The notes below the pieces were generated by a model that saw nothing but the letters and a program-made list of their open reading frames with translations, was not told the origin of the DNA and ran no database searches. Both the position numbers and the translations under genes were made by a program. DNA of 8,211 nt, taken from contig JAHFQG010000047.1 in NCBI GenBank assembly GCA_023266415.1, positions 1-8,211 on the forward strand, given 5' to 3'. The first letter of the stretch is position 1; each line of letters opens with the position of its first letter. Shown piece by piece: positions 1 to 5,796 of this stretch. The stretch comes from Francisellaceae bacterium. Lineage in GTDB: Bacteria; Pseudomonadota; Gammaproteobacteria; Berkiellales; Berkiellaceae.

Positions 1-190
1 ATAGTTTAACCCACACTCGCATGGCAGGTAATCGATGGTGTTTCGCATGATACTCCCGTGCCAATGCAATGATGGCACAGTGCAGCGGGCTTAGCGTAAG
101 CCCTAAATCAGCCGCTATGGCATCTCGTAGGGCTTCATTCCACCCTACCAACTGATGATCGGATGATGGGTGATGGTGAGCTGAACCCAT
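1..190 (-). CDS. tusE: TusE/DsrC-like sulfur-relay protein, C-terminus outside window
   Basis: TusE accepts persulfide sulfur from the TusBCD complex and passes it to MnmA for 2-thiolation of tRNA wobble uridine in the cytoplasm. The visible 63 residues begin MGSAHHHPSSDH and continue with WNEALRDAIAADLGLTLSP, then LHCAIIALAREYHAKHH and AMRVWVKL. These match the DsrC/TusE pattern (W-E-A start, helical H-W-x-V-I core, PAIRxLVK region). The ATG at 188-190 has a strong GAGGAGG Shine-Dalgarno about 5 bases upstream, which decides the start, even though it lies inside the end of tusB. The overlap with tusB is 46 bp, longer than the other junctions of this operon. The catalytic C-terminal cysteine of the family lies beyond the left edge and cannot be checked. 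The family call is confident; a plain DsrC-like protein is the only alternative. Confidence 0.85.
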   Translation of the reverse strand, partial: MGSAHHHPSSDHQLVGWNEALRDAIAADLGLTLSPLHCAIIALAREYHAKHHRLPAMRVWVKL

Positions 191-384
191 GCTGCCTCCT
201 CAATCATCGTAACAGGTAAATTGCCTAATTCAGCAGCTTCTAAGCGTCGCACAAAGCATAATATGCCTAAGGGGGGTGCCAATGCATACTGCACCGCATC
301 ACCCAATAGCACACAATGGGCTCCAGGGGGTAATAAATCCCAATGCACAAATGGAAATTGACTGATAAAATAAAGTGGGCTCAT
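145..384 (-). CDS. tusB: TusB/DsrH-like sulfur-relay subunit
   Basis: This 79-residue protein fits the DsrH/TusB family, a subunit of the TusBCD hexamer that takes sulfur from TusA and hands it to TusE. It opens with a beta-strand-like MSPLYFISQFPF, equivalent to the MLYTLSHSP start of TusB. A LLPPGAHCVLLGDAVQYAL segment resembles the 'lLLLQDGVxAAL' strand and helix of the family. It ends in a tryptophan, as TusB proteins usually do. It is slightly shorter than E. coli TusB (about 95 residues). The start overlaps the tusC stop in a 4-bp ATGA junction, and its 3' end overlaps tusE by 46 bp, so translation is probably coupled across the operon. Sequence conservation in TusB is low, so position between tusC and tusE is part of the evidence. 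Confidence 0.8.
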   Translation of the reverse strand: MSPLYFISQFPFVHWDLLPPGAHCVLLGDAVQYALAPPLGILCFVRRLEAAELGNLPVTMIEEAAWVQLTITHHPIISW

Positions 385-677
385 GTGATCACCCAGTCAG
401 CCCGGGATATCAAGCGATGTACCTCGGATAGAGTGATGAGAGTGGCTCCACGGGCGAGACACGCCTCGTGATCATTCGTAACATACAATGCCTCAATATC
501 ATAATCCGGGGCCATGCCCCAGGTACCCGCGTAGGGTTCTTCTACCAGTTGCTGTATCCCTTCGCCATGAAATACCACCGATACTTTGTGCTCAAAAGCC
601 GCCGCCGCCAACACCACATTCAGTGCATTAAAGGCAATAGGTTGTGGGGGCGCTGTGATAAGAGCAAGGACATTCAT
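381..677 (-). CDS. tusC: TusC/DsrF-like sulfur-relay subunit
   Basis: This 98-residue member of the DsrE/DsrF-like fold is the TusC subunit of the TusBCD sulfur-transfer complex. It begins MNVLALITAPPQ and has the family's N-terminal strand followed by a helix (AFNALNVVLAAAAF). A second strand ends in VSVVFHGEGIQQLVE, matching the 'vAVFFIADGVFQLL' element of TusC. The C-terminus (SRADWVIT) resembles the 'xYDVIL' end strand. E. coli TusC is about 119 residues, so this one is compact. The ATG sits in a 4-bp ATGA overlap with the tusD stop, and the gene's own stop overlaps tusB in the same way. Codons near 450-468 coincide with a sequence very like the REP palindrome at 6500-6524, recorded as a finding. 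Confidence 0.82.
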   Translation of the reverse strand: MNVLALITAPPQPIAFNALNVVLAAAAFEHKVSVVFHGEGIQQLVEEPYAGTWGMAPDYDIEALYVTNDHEACLARGATLITLSEVHRLISRADWVIT

Positions 678-961
678 TTGAAAAAAATCACTTTATCGGC
701 TTGGCTGGCTTCGAAGGTCCAGAGGCCTAACCCTGCAAAAGGTAATTGAGGACTCTCAGGCACCCCCCGCTCGATGGCAGAGGCGCTGCATCGATAAATA
801 GGAATGATGGTGGGTAGGGTAGGGGCTTCATAAACGCCATCGGCATACAAAAAAATAAGGGCCACAGTGTGGCCCTGTTGAAGACAAGCCGTGCAAAATT
901 GGCTGGCTCGCAAAGCGGCCCCAGAAGAGGGCGCCCCTTCAATAAATAGAGCGTATCTCAT
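674..961 (-). CDS. tusD: TusD/DsrE-like sulfurtransferase subunit
   Basis: TusD is the catalytic subunit of TusBCD; its cysteine carries the persulfide received from TusA. The 95-residue protein begins MRYALFIEGAPSSGAALRASQF, like the '[24 protein letters not shown]' start of TusD. It continues with FLYADGVYEA, matching 'FFYREGVYNA'. The probable active cysteine is C58 in YRCSASAIERGV, aligning with E. coli Cys78 in ICVAAALRRGV. The tail FAGLGLWTFEASQADKVIFF matches the 'sGLGxLxEA...DRVVxF' end. At 95 residues it is shorter than E. coli TusD (128), mainly from loss of the loop between the GVYEA strand and the cysteine. It is joined to yccA upstream and tusC downstream by 4-bp ATGA overlaps. 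Confidence 0.88.
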   Translation of the reverse strand: MRYALFIEGAPSSGAALRASQFCTACLQQGHTVALIFLYADGVYEAPTLPTIIPIYRCSASAIERGVPESPQLPFAGLGLWTFEASQADKVIFFK

Positions 962-1626
962 TCATCCCGGCGACTAAATGCGCTGAGCAATTGCAACAAG
1001 GATAAGAAAATATTGTACAGCGAAACATATAAAGACACCGTGGCTAAAATATAGTTACGCTGTCCGCCGTGGATCATCTGGCTGGTTTCATGCAAAATAA
1101 ACCCCGAGCTTAGGAGTAAGAAACCAGAGCAAATGAGCAGCTGTAAGCCAGCTAATTGGAGAAAAATGTTAGCAATCACAGCCAAGAACAGCACCATGGA
1201 GGCGGCTATAATAAAGCCAGTCATATAACTAAAGTCTTTCCGAGTGGTGAGGGCATAAGCCGATAACCCAAAGAAAATCAGCCCCGTGCCGCCCAACGCT
1301 GTGGTAACCAACTGGCCACCATTCGGAAGCCCCATATACAAGTTCAAGATGGGGCCTAAGGTGTACCCCAAAAAGCCAGTTAAGGCAAAAACGGACACAA
1401 TGCCCCACCCACTGTGGGCTGTGGCATTCACCAAAAATAGAAGCCCAAAATAGGCAATAAAACCAAACAATCCAATAGGTGGTGCATGGCTTACCACGGA
1501 AAAAGCAGCCATGGCAGCACTAAACAGTAAACTGAGTGCCAGCAAAATATATGTGTTTCGGATAACAGAATTGGTGGCTAACCCAGAGCGAGTTAGGCTT
1601 TGTGTGTTCACAAAATGGCGTGTCAT
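958..1626 (-). CDS. yccA: YccA, Bax inhibitor-1 family inner-membrane protein
   Basis: This 222-residue multi-pass protein belongs to the BI-1/YccA family; in E. coli YccA is a substrate and modulator of the FtsH membrane protease. Seven hydrophobic segments can be read at about 25-46, 50-68, 73-98, 104-125, 134-156, 159-180 and 192-215. Signature stretches are nearly identical to E. coli YccA as I recall it: VIRNTYILLALSL, FTGFLGY-type (LTGFLGYTLGPILN), ALGGTGLIFFGLSAYALTTRKD, ANIFLQL, HETSQMIHGG and ATVSLYVSLYNIFLSLL, ending in SRRDE. The start ATG (1626) has an AAAGGAGGG Shine-Dalgarno about 5 bases upstream. Linkage to tus genes is conserved in gammaproteobacteria (yccA-tusE in E. coli). 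The 4-bp overlap with tusD suggests yccA leads the operon. Confidence 0.93.
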   Translation of the reverse strand: MTRHFVNTQSLTRSGLATNSVIRNTYILLALSLLFSAAMAAFSVVSHAPPIGLFGFIAYFGLLFLVNATAHSGWGIVSVFALTGFLGYTLGPILNLYMGLPNGGQLVTTALGGTGLIFFGLSAYALTTRKDFSYMTGFIIAASMVLFLAVIANIFLQLAGLQLLICSGFLLLSSGFILHETSQMIHGGQRNYILATVSLYVSLYNIFLSLLQLLSAFSRRDE

Positions 1627-1644
1627 AAAATCCCTCCTTTGAAG

Positions 1645-1675
1645 AATATACGTGTCTATTGTATCACAATTTCAA
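1645..1675 (-). promoter_or_regulatory. candidate promoter of yccA-tusDCBE
   Basis: On the minus strand the short gap between the HD-like gene and yccA contains TGATACAAT (1658-1666), an extended -10 (TGn plus TACAAT) that overlaps the stop codon of the upstream gene. A second possibility is TTGAAA (1670-1675) with TATATT (1645-1650), but the 19-base spacer is long. Either would place the start of transcription 15-30 bases before the strong yccA ribosome binding site. No terminator is visible between the two genes, so read-through from 2992 is also possible. Confidence 0.35.
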
Positions 1676-2992
1676 TCTTTTAAGTATATCCGGATCTCGC
1701 ACAAGAGAGGCTTTTTTCTCTGGGGAATACGCTATACCCAACTGTTTTCGGAAACAAATACAAGCGGCATTAAAAATGGGCAGATCGGCTGTGTCGGTTT
1801 TAAGGGCATCTGTGTTTTGTTTGCTTTCTAACAAAGTTTTTCGGGTTTTTAGATAAATGGGGATAAACAAGAAAATGCCCACTAACCCGGCCAGTAGCAT
1901 TTTGAATGCTTCTTTCAAGATTTCTCCAAAAATCCCGAAGAATTTTTTTGATGGTTTTGTGGGTGTCGTGTTATTTTGATTTGAACCAAACTTTGCCTCT
2001 GTTGTCATTCCGGGTTCTTTTATTTGTTCGGGTTTATTTTGAGTTGCATTCGATTTTATTTCAGCTACCCATTTTTTTAAGTTTTGATATTGCGATAACC
2101 CCTCTAAGAGTTTGTTATATGACTTTTTTTGGCTGATAGGTGGGTTATTTTCGTTGGCATACTCATAAAAATGAAGATCGGGCGCTTTTGTGAAGATAAG
2201 TTTTGAAGCCAACTGAACGAGTTGATTGATATCTGTCTGTTGCATAGGATACTGCTGAGATACATGCAGATATTTTGGATCAAAATCGAGAATACATCGG
2301 AGAATGTCCAAGCAATCTGCATCATGGATAAGTTCTCGAATTAGCTTTGCTAGTCCTTGCTGCAATTGTTTTCTTTCGTCTGAAGTAGGCTTCCGAATTT
2401 CTGAAGAAAGCGTATCTGCTTGTACTGTGAAAAAGGTATAGAGGTGATTTTCGAGGTTGGGATCTTCAGGGTTGGGATCTTCAGGGTTGGGATCTTCAGG
2501 GTTGGGATCTTCAGGGTTGGGATCTTCAGGGTTCCAATCTTTGTTGGCGGTAGCTTCCGCGATTGTTATCGCCACTTTTTCTGGACACCCCAGAGTAAGT
2601 AGGTAGGTCAAGACATTTTGGCCGCTTTGCATGTCCCAGTAATCTGGGCCCTCCGCTTCTCGTGCAGAATCATGCCATAACGCTGCAATTTGGCAGTACA
2701 AAATAATATCGTCCGTTAACAGGGTATGTACACTGCTATCTGCAGGAGCCCAAGCCTGATGTAAATGAACAAATAAAGGAATATACAAAGCGGCTCGAGT
2801 CACATGGGCGATCCCGTGATTCCCTTTGATTCGGGAATGGGAGGGTGATTTTGGGAAATTAACTGAATACACATACTGACTTACAAAATCAACGTGAGCG
2901 TCCAGGAGATCACTTAGCTTGGGGTGTTTTTCTTGAGGAAGGGATGACAAACTAGGCTGTAAAAGAGGTGAATACATGTGACGAAATGGCAT
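1664..2992 (-). CDS. HD/SidE-phosphodiesterase-like protein with NPEDP repeats and C-terminal membrane segment
   Basis: I do not recognise an exact named gene. The 442-residue protein has an HD-superfamily-like set of metal ligands: NHGIAH (H59, H63), ALWHD (H107, D108) and LIHDADCLDILR (H223, D225). The combination NHGxAHxxR ... SAREAEG (109-115) ... DMQSGQNVLTYLL resembles, from memory, the phosphodiesterase domain of Legionella SidE-family and Dup phosphoribosyl-ubiquitin hydrolases, whose active site is His-Glu-His. By inference E112 or E114 and H223 could be the counterparts. Between residues 154 and 178 are five identical NPEDP repeats. Residues 320-350 are a polar, Asn/Thr-rich linker, and 364-381 is one hydrophobic, probably membrane-spanning segment followed by a basic tail ending LKRLKL. 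No signal peptide is visible. The gene is AT-rich compared with letA/uvrC, which suggests acquisition. A metal-dependent HD phosphohydrolase of other function is the main alternative. ATG 2992 is preferred over M6 because of an upstream AAAGAGAG. Confidence 0.7.
   Translation of the reverse strand: MPFRHMYSPLLQPSLSSLPQEKHPKLSDLLDAHVDFVSQYVYSVNFPKSPSHSRIKGNHGIAHVTRAALYIPLFVHLHQAWAPADSSVHTLLTDDIILYCQIAALWHDSAREAEGPDYWDMQSGQNVLTYLLTLGCPEKVAITIAEATANKDWNPEDPNPEDPNPEDPNPEDPNPEDPNLENHLYTFFTVQADTLSSEIRKPTSDERKQLQQGLAKLIRELIHDADCLDILRCILDFDPKYLHVSQQYPMQQTDINQLVQLASKLIFTKAPDLHFYEYANENNPPISQKKSYNKLLEGLSQYQNLKKWVAEIKSNATQNKPEQIKEPGMTTEAKFGSNQNNTTPTKPSKKFFGIFGEILKEAFKMLLAGLVGIFLFIPIYLKTRKTLLESKQNTDALKTDTADLPIFNAACICFRKQLGIAYSPEKKASLVRDPDILKRLKL
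2456..2530 (-). repeat. five perfect 15-bp tandem repeats inside the HD-like gene
   Basis: On the plus strand the unit GTTGGGATCTTCAGG occurs five times without a mismatch (2456, 2471, 2486, 2501, 2516) and a sixth copy breaks off after GTT at 2531. Read on the coding strand each unit is NPEDP, so a change in copy number keeps the frame and only alters the length of an acidic, proline-rich linker. Perfect identity, including third codon positions, points to recent expansion by slippage or recombination. Confidence 0.95.
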
Positions 2993-3025
2993 GAATAGGC
3001 TCTCTTTGAGGAGGCAAATATCAAG

Positions 3026-3034
3026 AGTATAGCA
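3026..3034 (-). promoter_or_regulatory. extended -10 promoter for the HD-like gene
   Basis: The minus strand reads TGCTATACT here, a TGn extended -10 with TATACT. No good -35 is seen 16-18 bases upstream, which is tolerable for an extended -10. Transcription would begin near 3019 and give a leader of about 28 bases before the ATG at 2992. The surrounding ATTTGCTATA is also found before the hydrolase gene at 7082-7091. Confidence 0.45.
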
Positions 3035-3098
3035 AATTTAGGGTGAGCGAAATAGTCATTCTGCTAAATAACGCCGAATTCCTCCCTGCACTTGTCTC

Positions 3099-3128
3099 TT
3101 GGCATTTTTCAATTAAATGGGGTATGCT
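3099..3128 (+). promoter_or_regulatory. candidate promoter of letA-uvrC
   Basis: TTGGCA (3099-3104, one mismatch from TTGACA) is followed after 18 bases by TATGCT (3123-3128). The start of transcription would be near 3135, between the upstream ATG (3117) and the GTG (3162). This agrees with the GTG being the true start of the regulator. Confidence 0.45.
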
Positions 3129-3161
3129 GCGTGTAGGTTCTTATGGAGAGGGAATACCAGA

Positions 3162-3809
3162 GTGATTACATTGTTGTTAGTTGACGACCATGACTTGGTC
3201 CGAGCAGGGATCAGCAAACTGTTGTCCGATGTCAAAGACATTCAAATCATCGGGGAAGCCCGAACCGGCGAAGAAGCCATTGCCATCGTACGTGAAAAAC
3301 GACCCCAAGTCGTCCTCATGGACGTCCGTATGCCCGGTATCGGCGGCCTCGAAGCCACTCGAAAACTACTGCGCCTCGACCCAGACATCAAAATCATCGT
3401 TTTAACCGTCTGCGACGAAGAACCCTTTCCTTCTAAATTGCTCCAAGCCGGCGCCGCAGGCTATATCACCAAAGGCTCTGGTATCGAAGAAATGATCCAA
3501 GCCATCCGAGCCGTCAAAGCCGGTCAACGCTATATTAGCCCCGAAATCGCTCAACAATTGGCCCTAAAACACCTCACCGACGACGGCAGAGAACCCTTTG
3601 ACACCCTCTCCGAACGGGAAATGCAAGTCATGATTATGATCACGAATGGCCAAAAAGTCTCCATCATCGCCAAAAAACTCTGCCTTAGCCCCAAAACAGT
3701 CAACAGTTATCGTTACCGCCTCTTCGAAAAATTGGGTGTCAACAGCGATGTTGAATTAACCCATCTGGCTCTCCGACATGGTATTCTGGAATCCACAGAA
3801 GGCGCCTAA
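3162..3809 (+). CDS. letA: LetA/GacA/UvrY-type response regulator
   Basis: This two-component regulator of the NarL/FixJ class has 215 residues from the chosen start. The receiver domain (1-120) has the acidic pair D8-D9, phospho-acceptor D54 in VVLMDVRMPGIGG, T82 and K104 (AAGYITKG). The LuxR-type helix-turn-helix lies at about 150-207 (TLSEREMQVMIMITNGQ ... LSPKTVNSYRYRLFEKLGV). Full-length similarity and linkage to uvrC identify the GacA/UvrY/LetA group. In Legionella LetA works with the LetS kinase, drives small RNAs that titrate CsrA, and so triggers the transmissive state. GTG 3162 is chosen over ATG 3117: it yields VITLLLVDDHDLVRAG, equivalent to GacA's MIRVLVVDDHDLVR, has GGAGAGG about 10 bases upstream, and fits the 214-218 residue family length. 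Its end overlaps uvrC by 32 bp. The gene is GC-rich (one 60-base stretch, 3301-3360, is 65% GC). Confidence 0.92.
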   Translation: MITLLLVDDHDLVRAGISKLLSDVKDIQIIGEARTGEEAIAIVREKRPQVVLMDVRMPGIGGLEATRKLLRLDPDIKIIVLTVCDEEPFPSKLLQAGAAGYITKGSGIEEMIQAIRAVKAGQRYISPEIAQQLALKHLTDDGREPFDTLSEREMQVMIMITNGQKVSIIAKKLCLSPKTVNSYRYRLFEKLGVNSDVELTHLALRHGILESTEGA

Positions 3810-5622
3810 TCACTGGGCGCACTTCTTGGCTACCGTACCCCGTTCCCCCGGAGTATACCGTATGTTAGATCAGCAGGGGGCACTGCTCTATGTTGGGAAA
3901 GCCAAACATCTCCAAAAACGCTTAAAATCGTATTTTCGAACCGACGTGCCTCTGCGGATCCAAACCCTTACCCGTCAAATCAATACCATCGAAATAACCC
4001 TTACCCAAAATGAAAAAGAAGCACTTATTTTAGAGCAAAATCTTATCAAAAGTTTGAAGCCTAAATACAACATCTTGTTGCGAGATGGCAAAAGCTACCC
4101 CTATTTATGGATCTCTGACCATCCTACCCCGCGTCTTAGCCTCTACCGAGGTCGACGTCACGAAAAAGGCCAATTCTTTGGTCCATACCCCGGCGTCAGT
4201 GCCCTCCAACATACCCTCGATTTTCTCCAAAAAACCTTCCAACTTCGTTCGTGCTCCGATCCCTTTTTTAATGCCCGTGTCCGCCCCTGCCTCCAATACC
4301 AGATTAAACGCTGCACCGCCCCCTGCGTCCAACACGTTTCTAAAGAAGACTATGCAAAACAAGTAAACGCCACCATTGAAGTGCTCACAGGTCGCCATGA
4401 AACCGCTTTGACATTTCTCACCCAACAAATGGAACTGGCTTCTCAAAAAGAGGCCTACGAAGAAGCCGCTTTGGCCCGAGATCGCCTCCAAAACCTACGT
4501 CACATGCAACAAACTCAAGCCGCTGTAGGAGCCCCCCATACTGGCGACATCTGGGCCCTCCAAATCGGCTTCTCTTGGGTCGGCTTGGCCAAAGTATCAG
4601 TCGAAGATGGCCATGTATGGGATACCCAAACCTTCTTACATCCCATACCTCCCGTGCTGGATACCGACGACATGCTCAGCGCTTTTTTGACCCAGTACTA
4701 CCTTGCACTCGACCCTTTCAGCGTCCCCGCCATTATTTTTGCCGCTCCTCTTTCCAAAGGGTTCATTTCTTTGTTTGAAACCACGTTTTTTGAAAAAAAA
4801 CGGAAAAAAATACGCCTAAAACCCATTTCAAAAACCGTTGAGGCCTGGTACCAGTTGGCTCAACAAAATGCCCACAGCGTGTTAGAACGCCATCAAAGCC
4901 AAGCTACCCATCAAAAAAATCGCTGGGAACAGTTCCTGTACTATTTCCAATTACCCCCCAGCGCCACTCGACTGCTATGCCTCGATGTGAGCCATTCTTT
5001 AGGCGAATGTACTGTGGTTTCTTGTGTGATACTGGATGAAGCTATTCCTCAAAAAGCCCTCTACCGATGCTTTTCCATCGAAGAAAGTAAGGGGGATGAC
5101 TGCTACGCCTTAAAGCAGGGATCCGCACGGTATTATGCCTATTGTCAGGAAAATCAAGAAAAATGGCCTGACGCTATTTTGGTGGATGGCGGAAAAGGTC
5201 AATTGAATGCCATTCAAACCGCTTTAGAGGCGCTGGGGGCGCCTATTGGGGTGTTGCTGGCCATTGCCAAGGGGCCCACCCGTAAGCCCGGTCAAGAAAC
5301 TCTTTGGCAGTGGCATGAGTCTGGCATTCGGGAGGCCATTCTGAAAAAAGACCAACCCCTCTTCCATCTGTTGCAACACATCCGCAATGAAGCCCATAAA
5401 ACGGCCCTACAACGCCATCGACAACAACGGCTTCGAAAAAGGCTCCATTCCCCCTTAGAAAATATCTCGGGGGTGGGTCCCAAACGCCGCCAAGCCCTTC
5501 TCAGGTATTTTGGGGGGTACCAAGGGATCTTAGCGGCGGACGTGGCCACTTTAGCCCAAGTCCCTTCAATTAGTCTTGCTCTGGCAGAAGTTATTTTTCA
5601 AGCTTTACGAGAACCCAAGTAA
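3778..5622 (+). CDS. uvrC: UvrC, excinuclease ABC subunit C
   Basis: UvrC makes both incisions around a DNA lesion after UvrAB recognition. The 614-residue protein is full length (E. coli 610). The N-terminal GIY-YIG nuclease (about 24-103) shows PGVYRM, YVGKAKHLQKRLKSYF and NEKEALILEQNLIKSLKPKYN. Cysteines 159, 171, 179 and 183 have the C-x11-C-x7-C-x3-C spacing of the family's iron-sulfur cluster site. The UVR helical hairpin that contacts UvrB is near 206-241. The RNase H-like 3' nuclease carries D403 (LCLDVSHSLG), D440/D441 (KGDDCYALKQ), D470 (LVDGGKGQL) and H540 (HIRNEAH). A helix-hairpin-helix region follows (561-614, ISGVGPKRRQALLRYFGG). The ATG lies inside the end of letA and has no clear Shine-Dalgarno, so translation is probably coupled to letA. 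The pair letA-uvrC is conserved in gammaproteobacteria. Confidence 0.97.
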   Translation: MVFWNPQKAPNHWAHFLATVPRSPGVYRMLDQQGALLYVGKAKHLQKRLKSYFRTDVPLRIQTLTRQINTIEITLTQNEKEALILEQNLIKSLKPKYNILLRDGKSYPYLWISDHPTPRLSLYRGRRHEKGQFFGPYPGVSALQHTLDFLQKTFQLRSCSDPFFNARVRPCLQYQIKRCTAPCVQHVSKEDYAKQVNATIEVLTGRHETALTFLTQQMELASQKEAYEEAALARDRLQNLRHMQQTQAAVGAPHTGDIWALQIGFSWVGLAKVSVEDGHVWDTQTFLHPIPPVLDTDDMLSAFLTQYYLALDPFSVPAIIFAAPLSKGFISLFETTFFEKKRKKIRLKPISKTVEAWYQLAQQNAHSVLERHQSQATHQKNRWEQFLYYFQLPPSATRLLCLDVSHSLGECTVVSCVILDEAIPQKALYRCFSIEESKGDDCYALKQGSARYYAYCQENQEKWPDAILVDGGKGQLNAIQTALEALGAPIGVLLAIAKGPTRKPGQETLWQWHESGIREAILKKDQPLFHLLQHIRNEAHKTALQRHRQQRLRKRLHSPLENISGVGPKRRQALLRYFGGYQGILAADVATLAQVPSISLALAEVIFQALREPK

Positions 5623-5625
5623 ACA

Positions 5626-5654
5626 TTGACGCTCTTCTCGCCGATTGTTACCAT
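5626..5654 (+). promoter_or_regulatory. candidate promoter for tRNA-Ser (and pgsA)
   Basis: TTGACG (5626-5631, one mismatch) is followed after 17 bases by TACCAT (5649-5654, two mismatches). It lies just beyond the uvrC stop, and the predicted start near 5661 is 6 bases before the mature tRNA. pgsA, 42 bases past the tRNA, has no obvious promoter of its own and may share this transcript. Confidence 0.5.
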
Positions 5655-5666
5655 CATCAGTGGTAA

Positions 5667-5754
5667 GGAGAGGTGGCTGAGCGGCCGAAAGCGGCGGTCT
5701 TGAAAACCGTTGATCCGAAAGGATCCGTGGGTTCGAATCCCACCTTCTCCGCCA
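5667..5754 (+). tRNA. tRNA-Ser(UGA)
   Basis: This 88-base cloverleaf has acceptor GGAGAGG pairing with CTTCTCC, discriminator G and an encoded CCA (5752-5754). The anticodon stem GCGGT/ACCGT encloses CTTGAAA with anticodon TGA at 5701-5703. A long serine-type variable arm (TTGATCCGAAAGGATCC) and a GTGGGTTCGAATCCCAC T-arm follow. It reads UCN serine codons. E. coli has no tRNA gene between uvrC and pgsA, so this is an addition to the conserved order. Confidence 0.97.
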
Positions 5755-5796
5755 TTTGTTTCGGATTATGCCATTTCCTCCTAAAAACGAGGCTTC

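Noticed and set aside
468..749. Plus-strand 93-codon open frame
   Set aside because: It lies antisense to tusC/tusD, both of which have clear family features; no start signal of its own.
2456..2530. Possible CRISPR array
   Set aside because: The 15-bp units are directly adjacent without spacers and are in frame in a gene.
2420..2602. Plus-strand 60-codon open frame made of FRVGI repeats
   Set aside because: It is the antisense reading of the NPEDP repeat array in the HD-like gene.
3117..3161. ATG at 3117 as start of the response regulator
   Set aside because: It adds 15 residues not found in the family and lies upstream of the likely transcription start; GTG 3162 has a better Shine-Dalgarno.
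3040..3161. GacA/LetA-box-like autoregulatory site between the divergent genes
   Set aside because: No TGTAAG-N6-CTTACA-like palindrome was found.
4105..4491. Minus-strand 128-codon open frame
   Set aside because: It is antisense to the well-supported uvrC, produced by uvrC's codon bias.
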